Source: Novosphingobium organovorum (GTDB lineage: Bacteria > Pseudomonadota > Alphaproteobacteria > Sphingomonadales > Sphingomonadaceae). From it: a stretch of 34,443 nt of DNA. The stretch lies in contig NZ_JALHLF010000007.1 of the NCBI RefSeq assembly GCF_022832435.1, positions 61,373 through 95,815 of the forward strand, read 5' to 3'. Every line of letters begins with the position of its first letter. The stretch's first letter is position 1. This document shows, piece after piece, positions 24,801 through 32,997 of the stretch. A program made the position numbers and the translations under genes. Below the pieces are notes generated by a model. The model ran no database searches. It had not been told where the DNA came from and worked only from the letters and a program-made list of their open reading frames with translations.

Positions 24801-25597
24801 TGGCGACCATCCTTTACCACGGCGAGCCCAACGGACCCTCGCTCGCCGTCCTCGCCGCGCTTTATGAGACGGGCGCGGACACCACGCTCGCGGTCGAGTG
24901 CCGCACGATCGACCTGCTGGCGGGGGATCGCCACACGATCCCCGCACTGGCCGAGCCACTGGCGCGCGACATGGGTGTCGAGGGGGAGGGGCCGGTGCTG
25001 GTCGTGGCGGGCGAGGCGATGACCGAATCGGTCTTTCTCGCGCAGTATTTCGACGAGGCAAGCGGCAGCGGATGCCTCCAGCCAAGCGACCCTTACGCGC
25101 ACTGGGAAATGATGATGTGGTGCCGCCAGATCACCGAGCGGCTTTCGCCTGCGGCGGCCTTGCTGGGCAATCTGGCCACCTCGCACGAGCGGCTGGAGGC
25201 GATGGACCAGGACGCCTTCGATGCCTGTCTGGAAGGCATGGCGAGCGCTGATCTCAAGGTGCGCTGGGATCTGGTGCGCGATGGTGAGGCGGACGATGCG
25301 CAGCTGCGCGACTGCGAGGCCAAGGTCGTCCAGGCGGTCGCGCGCTGCGAGGCGCAGCTTGGCGACGGGCGCGAATGGTTGATGGGCGCGCTCACGATTG
25401 CCGATTTCGAGACCTATGCCTGGCTCGCGGGCATGGTATCGATCGTCCCGCAGGCCTTCGCGGAAAAGGCCCTGACGGGAGAGTGGATGGACCGGGTCAA
25501 GGCACGGCCGAGCGTGGCTCGCGCACGGGCGCGGGCGCGCACCGCGCAGCCCGAGCGCGCCTTTGCGCCGGGGCCGGAGATCAACCGCTGGGGCTGA
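24800..25597 (+). CDS. Divergent GST-like protein, possible partner subunit
   Basis: This is a 265-aa GST-fold protein. The N-terminal half keeps LYHGEPNGPSLAVLAALYETG, a cis-Pro-like GEGPVLVV and an ESVFLAQYFDE element equivalent to the glutathione site. The Trx-domain sequence between them is unusual, and the C-terminal tail is Arg/Ala-rich. Translation is coupled to the LigF-like gene through a 1-base overlap. Heterodimeric beta-etherases (BaeAB of Novosphingobium-type bacteria) are made of two adjacent, unlike GSTs, so these two products may form a heterodimer with this as the less typical subunit. It could instead act alone in a separate glutathione step, such as thioether removal. Confidence in the GST fold is good; confidence in the pairing is moderate. 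Confidence 0.75.
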   Translation: MATILYHGEPNGPSLAVLAALYETGADTTLAVECRTIDLLAGDRHTIPALAEPLARDMGVEGEGPVLVVAGEAMTESVFLAQYFDEASGSGCLQPSDPYAHWEMMMWCRQITERLSPAAALLGNLATSHERLEAMDQDAFDACLEGMASADLKVRWDLVRDGEADDAQLRDCEAKVVQAVARCEAQLGDGREWLMGALTIADFETYAWLAGMVSIVPQAFAEKALTGEWMDRVKARPSVARARARARTAQPERAFAPGPEINRWG

Positions 25598-25712
25598 GGG
25601 CGTAGCGCCCGAGCGGGGGATGCCTGCACACGAAAGAGAAAAAGACGGCTTTTCCCGCAAACGGCCCGGCATGAGGTCGATCCGGGATGGCGATGAAGGG
25701 AACTGGAAGAGG

Positions 25713-27992
25713 ATGATGACGCGCACCGGCTCGGGCTCGATTTCGCATGAGGTACGCCAACACACCCGCACGCGCACCGGACTTCTCGCTATCGCGGCGG
25801 TCGGCGCACTGGCGCTGGGCGGGTGCAGTGGGGGACGGGCCAGTCCGTCGCATGAAAGCGTATCGAGCAAGGGCGTGGTCGATGGCACGATCATCGCGAC
25901 GGGCGACAATTCCGAGTGGCTGAGCTACGGGCGCACTTACGACGAGCAGCGCTATTCGCCGCTCGACGCGATCAACCGGACCAATGTGGGCGAATTGGGC
26001 CTCGCCTGGTCGAGCGACCTCGACACCGCGCGTGGGCAGGAATCGACCCCGCTGGTGATCGACGGGGTGATCTACATCACCACCGCCTGGTCCAAGGTGC
26101 GCGCCTACGATGCGAAGAGTGGTAAGGAACTGTGGGCCTACGATCCCGAAGTTCCCGGCGCCACCGGCGTCAAGGGGTGCTGCGATGTCGTCAACCGCGG
26201 GCTTGCGGCCTGGGGGGACAAGCTGTTCCTGGGCACCTTCGACGGCCGGCTCGTCGCGCTCGACCGCAAGACCGGCAAGGTCGCCTGGACGCAGGTCACC
26301 ACCGATCCGGCCAAGCCCTATACCATCACCGGCGCGCCGCGCGTGGTGAAGGGGCTGGTGATCATCGGCAACGGCGGTGCGGAGATGGGTGTGCGCGGTT
26401 ACGTCACCGCCTATCACGCCGATACGGGCAAACAGGCCTGGCGCTTCTACACGGTCCCCGATGCGCCGGGGAAGAACTCCGAAAAGTACCTCAAGGACGC
26501 CGAGAAGACCTGGCATGGCCAATACTGGGCCGAGGGTGGCGGCGGCACGGCGTGGGATTCGATGGCCTACGATCCCGAACTCGATTTGCTCTACATTGGC
26601 GTTGGCAACGGGTCGCCATGGAACCAGGGCATCCGTTCGGAAGGCAAGGGCGACAACCTCTACCTCTCCTCGATCGTCGCGGTCCGGCCCGAGACCGGCG
26701 AATACGTCTGGCACTTCCAGACCACGCCGGGCGAGACATGGGACTTCACCGCCACGCAAAGCATCATCCTGGCGGACCTCACGATTGGTGGCAAGACGCG
26801 CAAGGTCTTGATGCAGGCGCCCAAGAACGGGTTCTTCTACGTCATCGACCGTGAGACCGGGAAGTTCATCTCGGGCAAGAACTTCGTGCCGGTCAACTGG
26901 GCGACGGGGCTCGATCCCGTCACCGGGCGGCCGATCGAGAACCCCGAGGCGCGCTACTACAAGACCGGCAAGATGTGGGTCGGTTCGCCCGGCGCGGGGG
27001 GGGCGCATTCGTGGCACCCCATGGCTTACAGCCCCAAGGACAAGCTGGTGTTCATCCCTGCACAGCACGCCGCCTTGCCCTATTTCCCCGACAAGGACTG
27101 GAAGCCCGCGAAGAAGGGTTTCAACACCGGGGTCGACATGTCGGCGGGGGCGATGCCGGCGGACCCGGCGGTGCGCAAGGCCGCGGCCGAGGCGACCTGG
27201 GGCGAGCTGATCGCCTGGGACCCGGTGGCGCAGAAGGCGCGCTGGTCGGTCAAGTTTCCCAGCGTCAACAACGGCGGCGTGCTGGCCACCGGCGGCGGGC
27301 TCGTGTTCCAGGGCAACATGACCCAGAACCTGGCCGCCTACGCTTCGGACAGCGGCAAGAAGCTGTGGTCCTATCCGGTCCAGACCGGCATCGTTGCCCC
27401 GCCGATCACGTATGAGATCGACGGCACGCAGTATGTCGCGGTGGTCGCGGGCTGGGGCGGGATCTGGGCGCTGGCGCCGGGTATCCTCTCGCAGGATGGC
27501 GGGCCGATCCGCAACGTCAGCCGCCTGCTGGTGTTCAAGCTGGGCGGCAAGGCCACGCTGTCCAAGCCCATGACGCTCGACCAGCTGCCGCTCGATCCGC
27601 CCGCCTTTGCCGGGACGAAGGAGCAGGTCGCCAAGGGCGCCTACCGCTTCGCGCGCTTTTGCAGCACCTGCCACGGCGATGCGGCGGTGGGCGGGGGCGA
27701 GCTGCCCGACTTGCGCCGTTCGGCCTTCATCCAGCAGCGCGACGCGTTCCAGCAGGTGGTCCACGATGGCGCGCTGACCGACCTTGGCATGGTCAGCTTT
27801 GCCGACGTGATGAAGCCCGAGGAGATCGAGGACGTGCGCCAGTACGTCATCCACCGCGCCAACGAGGACAAGGCGCTGGAAGCGGCGGGCGGCAAGGCTC
27901 CGGCCGCGCCGAGCCCGACGCCCGCCGACAAGGCGACCCAGGCCGCCGCGCAGATCGTCAAGGATCAGGAGAAGACGGGTCCGCGGCGGTGA
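25713..27992 (+). CDS. PQQ-dependent quinohaemoprotein dehydrogenase, lipoprotein (second copy)
   Basis: This protein of about 759 aa has an eight-bladed PQQ propeller and a C-terminal cytochrome c domain (CSTCH at 650-654). The vicinal disulfide Cys pair (KGCCDVVNRG), the Ca-ligand GVGNGSPWN and the catalytic Asp in TWDFTATQ are present. A long n-region is followed by a hydrophobic stretch and lipobox LGGC (C38), so this is also a predicted periplasmic lipoprotein. Either ATG at 25713 or 25716 fits the GGAAGAGG just upstream; the open frame upstream to 25563 overlaps the GST gene and is rejected. After the haem domain there is an Ala/Pro-rich tail. It is the fourth gene of the receptor-GST operon, and its stop overlaps the amidohydrolase start. 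It could oxidise a side-chain alcohol before uptake into the cytoplasm. Confidence 0.9.
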   Translation: MMTRTGSGSISHEVRQHTRTRTGLLAIAAVGALALGGCSGGRASPSHESVSSKGVVDGTIIATGDNSEWLSYGRTYDEQRYSPLDAINRTNVGELGLAWSSDLDTARGQESTPLVIDGVIYITTAWSKVRAYDAKSGKELWAYDPEVPGATGVKGCCDVVNRGLAAWGDKLFLGTFDGRLVALDRKTGKVAWTQVTTDPAKPYTITGAPRVVKGLVIIGNGGAEMGVRGYVTAYHADTGKQAWRFYTVPDAPGKNSEKYLKDAEKTWHGQYWAEGGGGTAWDSMAYDPELDLLYIGVGNGSPWNQGIRSEGKGDNLYLSSIVAVRPETGEYVWHFQTTPGETWDFTATQSIILADLTIGGKTRKVLMQAPKNGFFYVIDRETGKFISGKNFVPVNWATGLDPVTGRPIENPEARYYKTGKMWVGSPGAGGAHSWHPMAYSPKDKLVFIPAQHAALPYFPDKDWKPAKKGFNTGVDMSAGAMPADPAVRKAAAEATWGELIAWDPVAQKARWSVKFPSVNNGGVLATGGGLVFQGNMTQNLAAYASDSGKKLWSYPVQTGIVAPPITYEIDGTQYVAVVAGWGGIWALAPGILSQDGGPIRNVSRLLVFKLGGKATLSKPMTLDQLPLDPPAFAGTKEQVAKGAYRFARFCSTCHGDAAVGGGELPDLRRSAFIQQRDAFQQVVHDGALTDLGMVSFADVMKPEEIEDVRQYVIHRANEDKALEAAGGKAPAAPSPTPADKATQAAAQIVKDQEKTGPRR

Positions 27993-28864
27993 GCCTCGAT
28001 CTCGCATCGCTCGCTGCGATCGACGTCCACGTTCATGCCGAAGTCTCGTGCCATGATCCCGAAGACCCGGTCATGGCGCAGTTCTTCGACGCCGCCTCGG
28101 CCTATTTCAAGGCCCCGCGCGAACGCCCCCGGATGCCCGAGATCGCCGAGATCTACCGCGCGCAGGCCATTGCCTTTTGTCTCTTCACGGTCGATTGCGA
28201 GAGCGGGGTGGGCGCGCGGCGCGTATCGAACTACGAAGTGGCCGACTTTGCCGCCGCCAACGCCGACGTATGCATTCCCTTTGCCTCGATCGATCCGCGC
28301 AAGGGACGCCTGGGCGCGCGTGAGGCGCGCGACCTGGTGGAGAACCACGGCGTGCGCGGTTTCAAGTTCCACGCCATCATGCAGGATTGCCACCCGGCCG
28401 ACCGGGTGGGCTATCCGATCTACGAAGTGATCGCCGAACACGCCTTGCCCGCGATCTTCCACACCGGCCATTCGGGGATGGGCACGGGAATGCGCGGCGG
28501 GGGCGGGCTCAGGCTCAAATACGGGCGCCCGATGCTGGTCGATGATGTCGCGGTGGATTTTCCCGAGATGAAGATCGTCCTGGCCCACCCCAGCTGGCCC
28601 TGGGTCGATGAGAGCCTGTCGATGGCGCTGCACAAGGAGAACGTGTTCATCGACCTCTCGGGCTGGAGCCCCAAGTATTTTCCGCCGCAGATCGTGCGCT
28701 ACGCCAATGGGCAACTCAGGCACAAGATGATGTTCGGCTCGGACTTCCCGCTGATCCGCCCCGACAAGTGGATCGAGGCGGCGAAGCACGTCGGTTTCCG
28801 GGACGAGGTGATGCCGGGGATCATGAAAGGCAACGCCGCGCGCGTGCTGGGGCTGGCGGTATGA
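27989..28864 (+). CDS. Amidohydrolase-2 family metal enzyme
   Basis: This 291-aa TIM-barrel protein of the amidohydrolase_2 group includes aromatic decarboxylases (gamma-resorcylate, ACMSD type) and lactone or C-C hydrolases. Metal-site landmarks are DVHVH (H14, H16), FHTGHSG (H158, H161), LAHPSWPW (H200) and GSDFP (D252). The start is the GTG at 27989, whose GTGA overlaps the PQQ dehydrogenase stop; the product then opens with SLDLASLAAIDVHVH, the normal N-terminal strand. The stop overlaps the next gene by ATGA. In this operon a decarboxylation or hydrolysis of an aromatic or side-chain intermediate is plausible; the substrate cannot be read. Confidence 0.85.
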   Translation: MSLDLASLAAIDVHVHAEVSCHDPEDPVMAQFFDAASAYFKAPRERPRMPEIAEIYRAQAIAFCLFTVDCESGVGARRVSNYEVADFAAANADVCIPFASIDPRKGRLGAREARDLVENHGVRGFKFHAIMQDCHPADRVGYPIYEVIAEHALPAIFHTGHSGMGTGMRGGGGLRLKYGRPMLVDDVAVDFPEMKIVLAHPSWPWVDESLSMALHKENVFIDLSGWSPKYFPPQIVRYANGQLRHKMMFGSDFPLIRPDKWIEAAKHVGFRDEVMPGIMKGNAARVLGLAV

Positions 28865-29610
28865 GCGCCTTTGCCGGACGCCATGTCGTCATCACCGGAG
28901 CTTCGAGCGGGATCGGGGAAGCAAGCGCGCGGGTGATCGCGCGCGCCGGCGGGCGCGTGACGCTGATCGCGCGCCGGGCCGAACGGCTGGCCGCACTGGC
29001 GCAGGAACTGGGGGAGGACACGCGCTGGTTCGCGCTCGACGTCGCGGATGGCCGTGCCCAGCGCGCGGTGTTCGACGCGATCCTGGAGCAGCTTGGGCCG
29101 ATCGATGGCCTGTTCCTCAACGCCGGGACGGGAGGCGCCTTCGCCCCGGTAGAGAGCTATGGCGAGGCCGCCTTCGAGACGGTGCTCGGCGTCAACCTGC
29201 TTGCCCCCTACCGCGCCATCGCGCAGGTCCTGCCCGCCATGAAGGCGCGCGGGAAGGGGGCGATCCTGGTTACGGGCAGCCTCGCCAGCGAACGCGGGAT
29301 GGCCAACAACGCGGCCTATGTCGCCTCCAAGCACGCGGTGCTGGGGCTGTCGCGCGCGGTCGCGCTCGAAGCCGCGCCGTTCGGGGTGCGTTGCAACTGC
29401 ATCGTTCCCGGCTTCATCGAGACCGAGATGTTCGCCAACCTCCCCCCCGATGCGCTGTCGCACATCGCCGCGCGCGTGCCGCAGGGGCGCACCGGGAGCG
29501 CCGAGGAGCTGGGCGAAGTCGCCGCGTTCCTCCTGTGTGATGCAGCCTCGCACGTCACCGGACAGAGCCTTGCCGTCGATGGCGGCGTGCTGGGGACGTT
29601 GACGGTGTGA
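28861..29610 (+). CDS. Short-chain dehydrogenase/reductase (SDR), classical
   Basis: This 249-aa protein has a Rossmann fold with TGASSGIG (12-19), NAG (87-89) and the catalytic triad S140, Y153 and K157 (YVASK); the C-terminus SLAVDGGVLG is typical. It interconverts an alcohol and a ketone with NAD(P)(H). In the beta-aryl ether pathway, SDRs (LigD, LigL, LigN, LigO) oxidise the benzylic alcohol before etherase cleavage, so this one at the end of a GST operon could do that, though I see no specific signature of those enzymes. ATG at 28861 overlaps the amidohydrolase stop (ATGA). It is the last gene before the hairpin at 29702. Confidence 0.9.
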   Translation: MSAFAGRHVVITGASSGIGEASARVIARAGGRVTLIARRAERLAALAQELGEDTRWFALDVADGRAQRAVFDAILEQLGPIDGLFLNAGTGGAFAPVESYGEAAFETVLGVNLLAPYRAIAQVLPAMKARGKGAILVTGSLASERGMANNAAYVASKHAVLGLSRAVALEAAPFGVRCNCIVPGFIETEMFANLPPDALSHIAARVPQGRTGSAEELGEVAAFLLCDAASHVTGQSLAVDGGVLGTLTV

Positions 29611-29701
29611 GCCCGAGGAACCTTGCCCCTCGCAGAAACGCTCACCCTACCGCTTCCAGAGCACGCTGGCCGAGAGCCGTGACCTCTACAGTCATGGGGC
29701 G

Positions 29702-29721
29702 CAAGGGGTAATAACCCCTTG
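29702..29721. terminator. Hairpin between convergent operons
   Basis: A perfect 7-bp stem CAAGGGG/CCCCTTG with a TAATAA loop lies midway between the ends of the rightward GST operon and the leftward BKACE operon. On the plus strand a pyrimidine-rich CCTCCTTTCCC follows. It is probably a bidirectional terminator, although the T-tract is weak. Confidence 0.5.
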
Positions 29722-29738
29722 AGTCCTCCTTTCCCGCT

Positions 29739-30176
29739 TCAATCCTCGAAGAAATTGAGCTCCAGCAGCACCCCGTCCGGATCGTGCACGAAGAGTTGCC
29801 TCAGGCCAATCGAGCGGATGAAATTGCTTTCGTAGACAAGACCATGGTCTTCAAGCCGGTCTCGGATCTCGTCGTAGCCTTCGCAGCGCAGCGCGATGTG
29901 GTGCAGCGCGCCAGTCGGCCCGCGCGCCATGTCGCGGTCCATCGCGCGCGGGGCTTCGCGGGTGTTGAGGTGGATGATCGGGCGCTCGTCGTGGTCGTAG
30001 ATCCAGCGCGCGGTCTCGCGGGTGAGCGGGGCGGGGGCGGGGTAGGATTCGAGCGAGAGCACGTCGCAGTAGAACGCCTCGGCACGGTCGAGATCGGCGA
30101 CCACCACGCAGAAATGGTCGAGCGCGACGACGCGGGCGCGCACGCGGGTTTCGAAGTGGAGGAAGGGGCTGTTCAT
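29739..30176 (-). CDS. VOC (glyoxalase/dioxygenase-fold) protein
   Basis: This 145-aa vicinal-oxygen-chelate protein has two beta-alpha-beta-beta-beta units. Likely metal ligands are H21 (LDHFCVVV), H93 (HHIAL) and E139 (LLELNFFED). The family includes glyoxalase I, epimerases, fosfomycin-type glutathione transferases and extradiol dioxygenases. At this size a single-domain lyase, isomerase or thiol transferase is more likely than a ring-cleaving enzyme. ATG at 30176 overlaps the stop of the SDR gene (ATGA), so it is the third gene of the BKACE operon. Longer open frames upstream are shadows of that SDR gene. The substrate is unknown. Confidence 0.83.
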   Translation of the reverse strand: MNSPFLHFETRVRARVVALDHFCVVVADLDRAEAFYCDVLSLESYPAPAPLTRETARWIYDHDERPIIHLNTREAPRAMDRDMARGPTGALHHIALRCEGYDEIRDRLEDHGLVYESNFIRSIGLRQLFVHDPDGVLLELNFFED

Positions 30177-31081
30177 GCGGTTTCCTCCTCCTTCTTCGCG
30201 CCGCCGGGCACGCCGTGGGCGATGCGCCGTTCGTAGTCGGGATCGTCCTCGGGCCGGGCGAGCGCGGCCATGACGCGCGCGTGAATGTCCTTTAGCGGCT
30301 GGCGGAACTCGGGGTAGGCGAGGATGTAGAGCTGGTTTTCCTCCACCGCCCTGAGCACGTAGGCGGCCAGCGTCTCGGGCTCCATCCCGCAGGCGATCAC
30401 GTTCTTGAGGTGGGCGAACATCTCGGGGTTGGCGGTGTAATAGCCGGTGTCCGCGAGGTGTTCGGGGCGGGTGAGCAGCGCTTCGTGGATATTGGTGTTG
30501 ACCGCGCCCGGACACAGCAGCGACACCCCGATGCCGTGCTCCTCGAGGTCGAGCGCGAGCGTTTCGGTGAGCCCGCGCACCGCCATCTTGGTGGTGCAGT
30601 AGATGCCCGTGCCCTTGAGCGCGACGAAGGCCGACATCGAGGCGGTGTTGACGACATGCCCGCCGTTGCCCCGCGCGATCATGCGCGGCATGAAGGTCCG
30701 GATGCCGTTGATGAGCCCGCGCAGGTTGACGTCGATCTGCCAGTCCCAGTCGTCGTAAGTCGCGTCCTGGATCGCCCCGAAGTGCGAGACGCCCGCGGTG
30801 TTGAACAGCAGCGAGACCGGGCCGAGCCGGGCTTCCACCGCATCGGCAGCGGCGGCGTAGGCCTCGCGGTCGGTGATGTCGAGCTTGACCGCCATGACCT
30901 CGAAACCGGCGCCTTTCGCGTTTTCGGCCTCGAACCAGGCCATGGCCTCGTCGAGATGGTCCTGGCGGATGTCGGCGATGGCCACCTTGCAGCCGGCCCG
31001 CGCGAAGACCTTGGCCTGGCCCAGCGCCACGCCCGATCCGCCACCGGTGATGAAGGCGGTACGTCCCTTTACCTCAGTCAT
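30173..31081 (-). CDS. Short-chain dehydrogenase/reductase (second SDR)
   Basis: This 302-aa protein has the variant cofactor motif TGGGSGVALG (12-21), NTAG (94-97), S148 and the Y161/K165 pair (YCTTK). It is longer than most SDRs, with a C-terminal extension after the substrate loop (PLKDIHARVMAALARPEDD). It is an NAD(P)-linked alcohol/ketone oxidoreductase. ATG at 31081 has GGAGAGAGGAA upstream; an in-frame upstream codon at 31093 would sit before that site. It lies 41 bp after the BKACE gene and overlaps the VOC gene. Forming the beta-keto acid substrate for BKACE from a beta-hydroxy acid would be a sensible role, but this is inference. Confidence 0.88.
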   Translation of the reverse strand: MTEVKGRTAFITGGGSGVALGQAKVFARAGCKVAIADIRQDHLDEAMAWFEAENAKGAGFEVMAVKLDITDREAYAAAADAVEARLGPVSLLFNTAGVSHFGAIQDATYDDWDWQIDVNLRGLINGIRTFMPRMIARGNGGHVVNTASMSAFVALKGTGIYCTTKMAVRGLTETLALDLEEHGIGVSLLCPGAVNTNIHEALLTRPEHLADTGYYTANPEMFAHLKNVIACGMEPETLAAYVLRAVEENQLYILAYPEFRQPLKDIHARVMAALARPEDDPDYERRIAHGVPGGAKKEEETA

Positions 31082-31122
31082 TCCTCTCTCCAATCGCTCT
31101 CGTGTTCTGTTTTGGTATCGGT

Positions 31123-32010
31123 TCAGGCGTAGGCGTGGTTCTCCAGCCCCAGAAGGTCGCGCGTTTCGCCCGCGCTCGACACCTGCCCGCCCAGCCGGTC
31201 GATGAGGTCCACCGCCCAGCGTACGTGCGCCGCGTTGTCAGGCGCCATCTGGCCTTTGCGCAAGTAGATCGTGTCTTCGAAGCCGACCCGCACGTGTCCG
31301 CCCAGAAGCACCGACTGCGCGGCCATGGGGTAGGAATGGCGGCTGACGCCAAAGCCGGTGAAGGCCGCGCCGCGCGGGATCTGCCCGGCCGAATAGACCA
31401 TCGCCTCGGTCGTTGCGGGAAGGCCGTACTTGGTGCCCAGCACGAAGGAGAACGGGGCGTTCTGCGGGATCGCGCCCTTGGCCATGAGATCGTCGGCGAA
31501 GACGAAGTCGCCCGCCTCGAAGCACTCGATCTCGGGCAGCACGCCCGCGTCCTGGATCATGTGGCCCATGCGGGTGATCATCGGGTCGAGATTGATCGCC
31601 ACCCCGCCCCACAGCTGCATCGTGCAGATGTCGAGCGTGCACATGTCGGGCTTGAGGTCGAGGATATGTTCGAGCCGGCGTTCGGCGGTGAACATCAGCG
31701 TGCCTTCGCCGCAGACCGCCGGGTCCTCCTCGCTCTGCATCCAGGTGCAGCCCGGCCCGGTGGTGACGTTGAGGATGACCTCGCGGTTCTTCTCGCGGAT
31801 CATGCCCACGACCTTGCGGTAGTCCTCGAGCGCCTGCGAGGGCTTGCCGGTCTCGCCGTCACGCACGTGGACGTGGATGATCGAGGCACCCGCCTCGGCC
31901 GCGGCCAGCGCCTCGGCGGCGACGTGTTCGGGGCGGAAGGGGAAGTTGGGGTGGTCGGGCAGGGGTGAACTGCCGGTCACCGCGCACGTAATGTAGACCT
32001 TGTGGGCCAA
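31123..32010 (-). CDS. Beta-keto acid cleavage enzyme (BKACE, DUF849)
   Basis: This is a 295-aa zinc TIM-barrel protein. With the TTG at 32010 as start (GAGAGGAG upstream), the zinc histidines fall at H46 and H48 (SIIHVHVRDGE), the same numbers as in characterised 3-keto-5-aminohexanoate cleavage enzyme; E245 (VGFEDTIYL) is the likely third ligand. A GTG at 32028 lies within the ribosome site and is rejected. BKACEs react a beta-keto acid with acetyl-CoA to give acetoacetate and a new acyl-CoA. The family is broad and includes uncharacterised aromatic-side-chain branches. In this neighbourhood an aroylacetate (vanilloylacetate type, made after beta-ether cleavage) is an attractive candidate substrate. 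First gene of a BKACE-SDR-VOC operon, divergent from an XRE regulator. Confidence 0.88.
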   Translation of the reverse strand: MAHKVYITCAVTGSSPLPDHPNFPFRPEHVAAEALAAAEAGASIIHVHVRDGETGKPSQALEDYRKVVGMIREKNREVILNVTTGPGCTWMQSEEDPAVCGEGTLMFTAERRLEHILDLKPDMCTLDICTMQLWGGVAINLDPMITRMGHMIQDAGVLPEIECFEAGDFVFADDLMAKGAIPQNAPFSFVLGTKYGLPATTEAMVYSAGQIPRGAAFTGFGVSRHSYPMAAQSVLLGGHVRVGFEDTIYLRKGQMAPDNAAHVRWAVDLIDRLGGQVSSAGETRDLLGLENHAYA

Positions 32011-32105
32011 TCTCGATTCTCCTCTCACCTTGCATGCCCGCTTGATTTCGGGTTCACTGCGGCGAAATTACCAAGTTGAGACTGACGGAATAGTTCAGCA
32101 CATAT

Positions 32106-32142
32106 CCTATCACGACCGCTGACAGGTAGTGGCGATGATAGG
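32106..32142. promoter_or_regulatory. Inverted repeat CCTATCA-N23-TGATAGG between BKACE and XRE genes
   Basis: Perfect 7-bp arms (32106-32112 and 32136-32142) occur in the 150-bp divergent region, close to the regulator start. Arm spacing suits a dimer binding two turns apart. It is a candidate site for the adjacent XRE/MmyB-type regulator. Confidence 0.35.
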
Positions 32143-32160
32143 CAGGAGAGAGGAGAGCCC

Positions 32161-32997
32161 ATGTCGCATCGCGAGGAACTGTCGCGTTTCCTGAAATCGG
32201 CCCGCGCCCGGCTCAGTCCCGGAGAGGTCGGCTTGCCCGAAGGCGAACGGCGCCGCGCCAAGGGGTTGCGCCGCGAGGAAGTGGCCGCGCTCGCGGGGAT
32301 GAGCGTGACCTGGTACACCTGGTTCGAACAGGGGCGCGAAATCCAGCTTTCGGCGCCGATGATCGAGCGTCTGGGACGCACCCTGCGGTTGTCGGATACC
32401 GAGCGCGACTATCTCTTCGGCCTTGCGCAGCACCGCCCGCCGCCGCTGGCCTCGCGGCTCGACGAGGCGATTCGTCCGGCCACGCGCCATATGCTCGACG
32501 CGCTGGCGATCCCCGCGCTGGTGATCGTGGCGGACTGGACGGTGGTGGGCTGGAATGCCCTCGTCACGCGCGCCTTTCGCGATTACACCGACATGGATCG
32601 GCCAGAGCGCAACCTGTTCAAGATCCTCATGCTGTCGGAGCGCTACCAGCGCAATCCGGAGAATTTCCGCGAGATGGCCGCACGCCTCACCGCGCGCTTC
32701 AAGTGGGATTACAGCCAGGCCGGAAGCCCCGAAGTGTTCGACGACCTGATCGAGGAGATGACCCAAAAATCCGCAATGTTCCGCGAATTCTGGCAATGCA
32801 GCGCGATCCAGGCGCATTTCGGAGGCGAAAATTCGAGCCGGATCGAAGGGGTGGGGCGGGTTTCCTTCGTGCACAGCTCCTATGCGATCGAGGAAGCGCC
32901 CAGCCAGCGGCTGATCGTCTTCGCGCCCAAGAGCGCCGAGGATGCGGCCCGGCTCGACCGCTTGCGTGCGCTCGAACCCGAACTGGCGGTGTCCTAA
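32161..32997 (+). CDS. XRE-family regulator with MmyB-like ligand-binding domain
   Basis: This 278-aa DNA-binding protein has an N-terminal helix-turn-helix (about 35-60: RREEVAALAGMSVTWYTWFEQG) followed by a MmyB-type PAS-like ligand domain (about 105-265, with WTVVGWNALVTRAF, RNLFKILM and a VHSSYAIEE core). Such proteins often sense a small lipophilic molecule and control the adjacent divergent gene. The ATG at 32161 follows GGAGAG. It is divergent from the BKACE operon, which it probably regulates, and its stop overlaps the convergent MFS gene by 4 bp. The ligand is not known. Confidence 0.88.
   Translation: MSHREELSRFLKSARARLSPGEVGLPEGERRRAKGLRREEVAALAGMSVTWYTWFEQGREIQLSAPMIERLGRTLRLSDTERDYLFGLAQHRPPPLASRLDEAIRPATRHMLDALAIPALVIVADWTVVGWNALVTRAFRDYTDMDRPERNLFKILMLSERYQRNPENFREMAARLTARFKWDYSQAGSPEVFDDLIEEMTQKSAMFREFWQCSAIQAHFGGENSSRIEGVGRVSFVHSSYAIEEAPSQRLIVFAPKSAEDAARLDRLRALEPELAVS

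Noticed and set aside
25581-28007. Very long leftward open frame (808 codons) opposite the PQQ dehydrogenase, and similar ones at 21286-23325, 11662-13347 and 8077-9411
   Set aside because: High GC leaves few stop codons on the antisense strand. The translations are Arg/Ala/Gly/Asp-rich with no domain, while the sense strand encodes clear conserved proteins.
29739-30176. VOC protein as an extradiol ring-cleavage dioxygenase
   Set aside because: At 145 aa it has one module only; ring-cleaving VOC enzymes are about twice this length.
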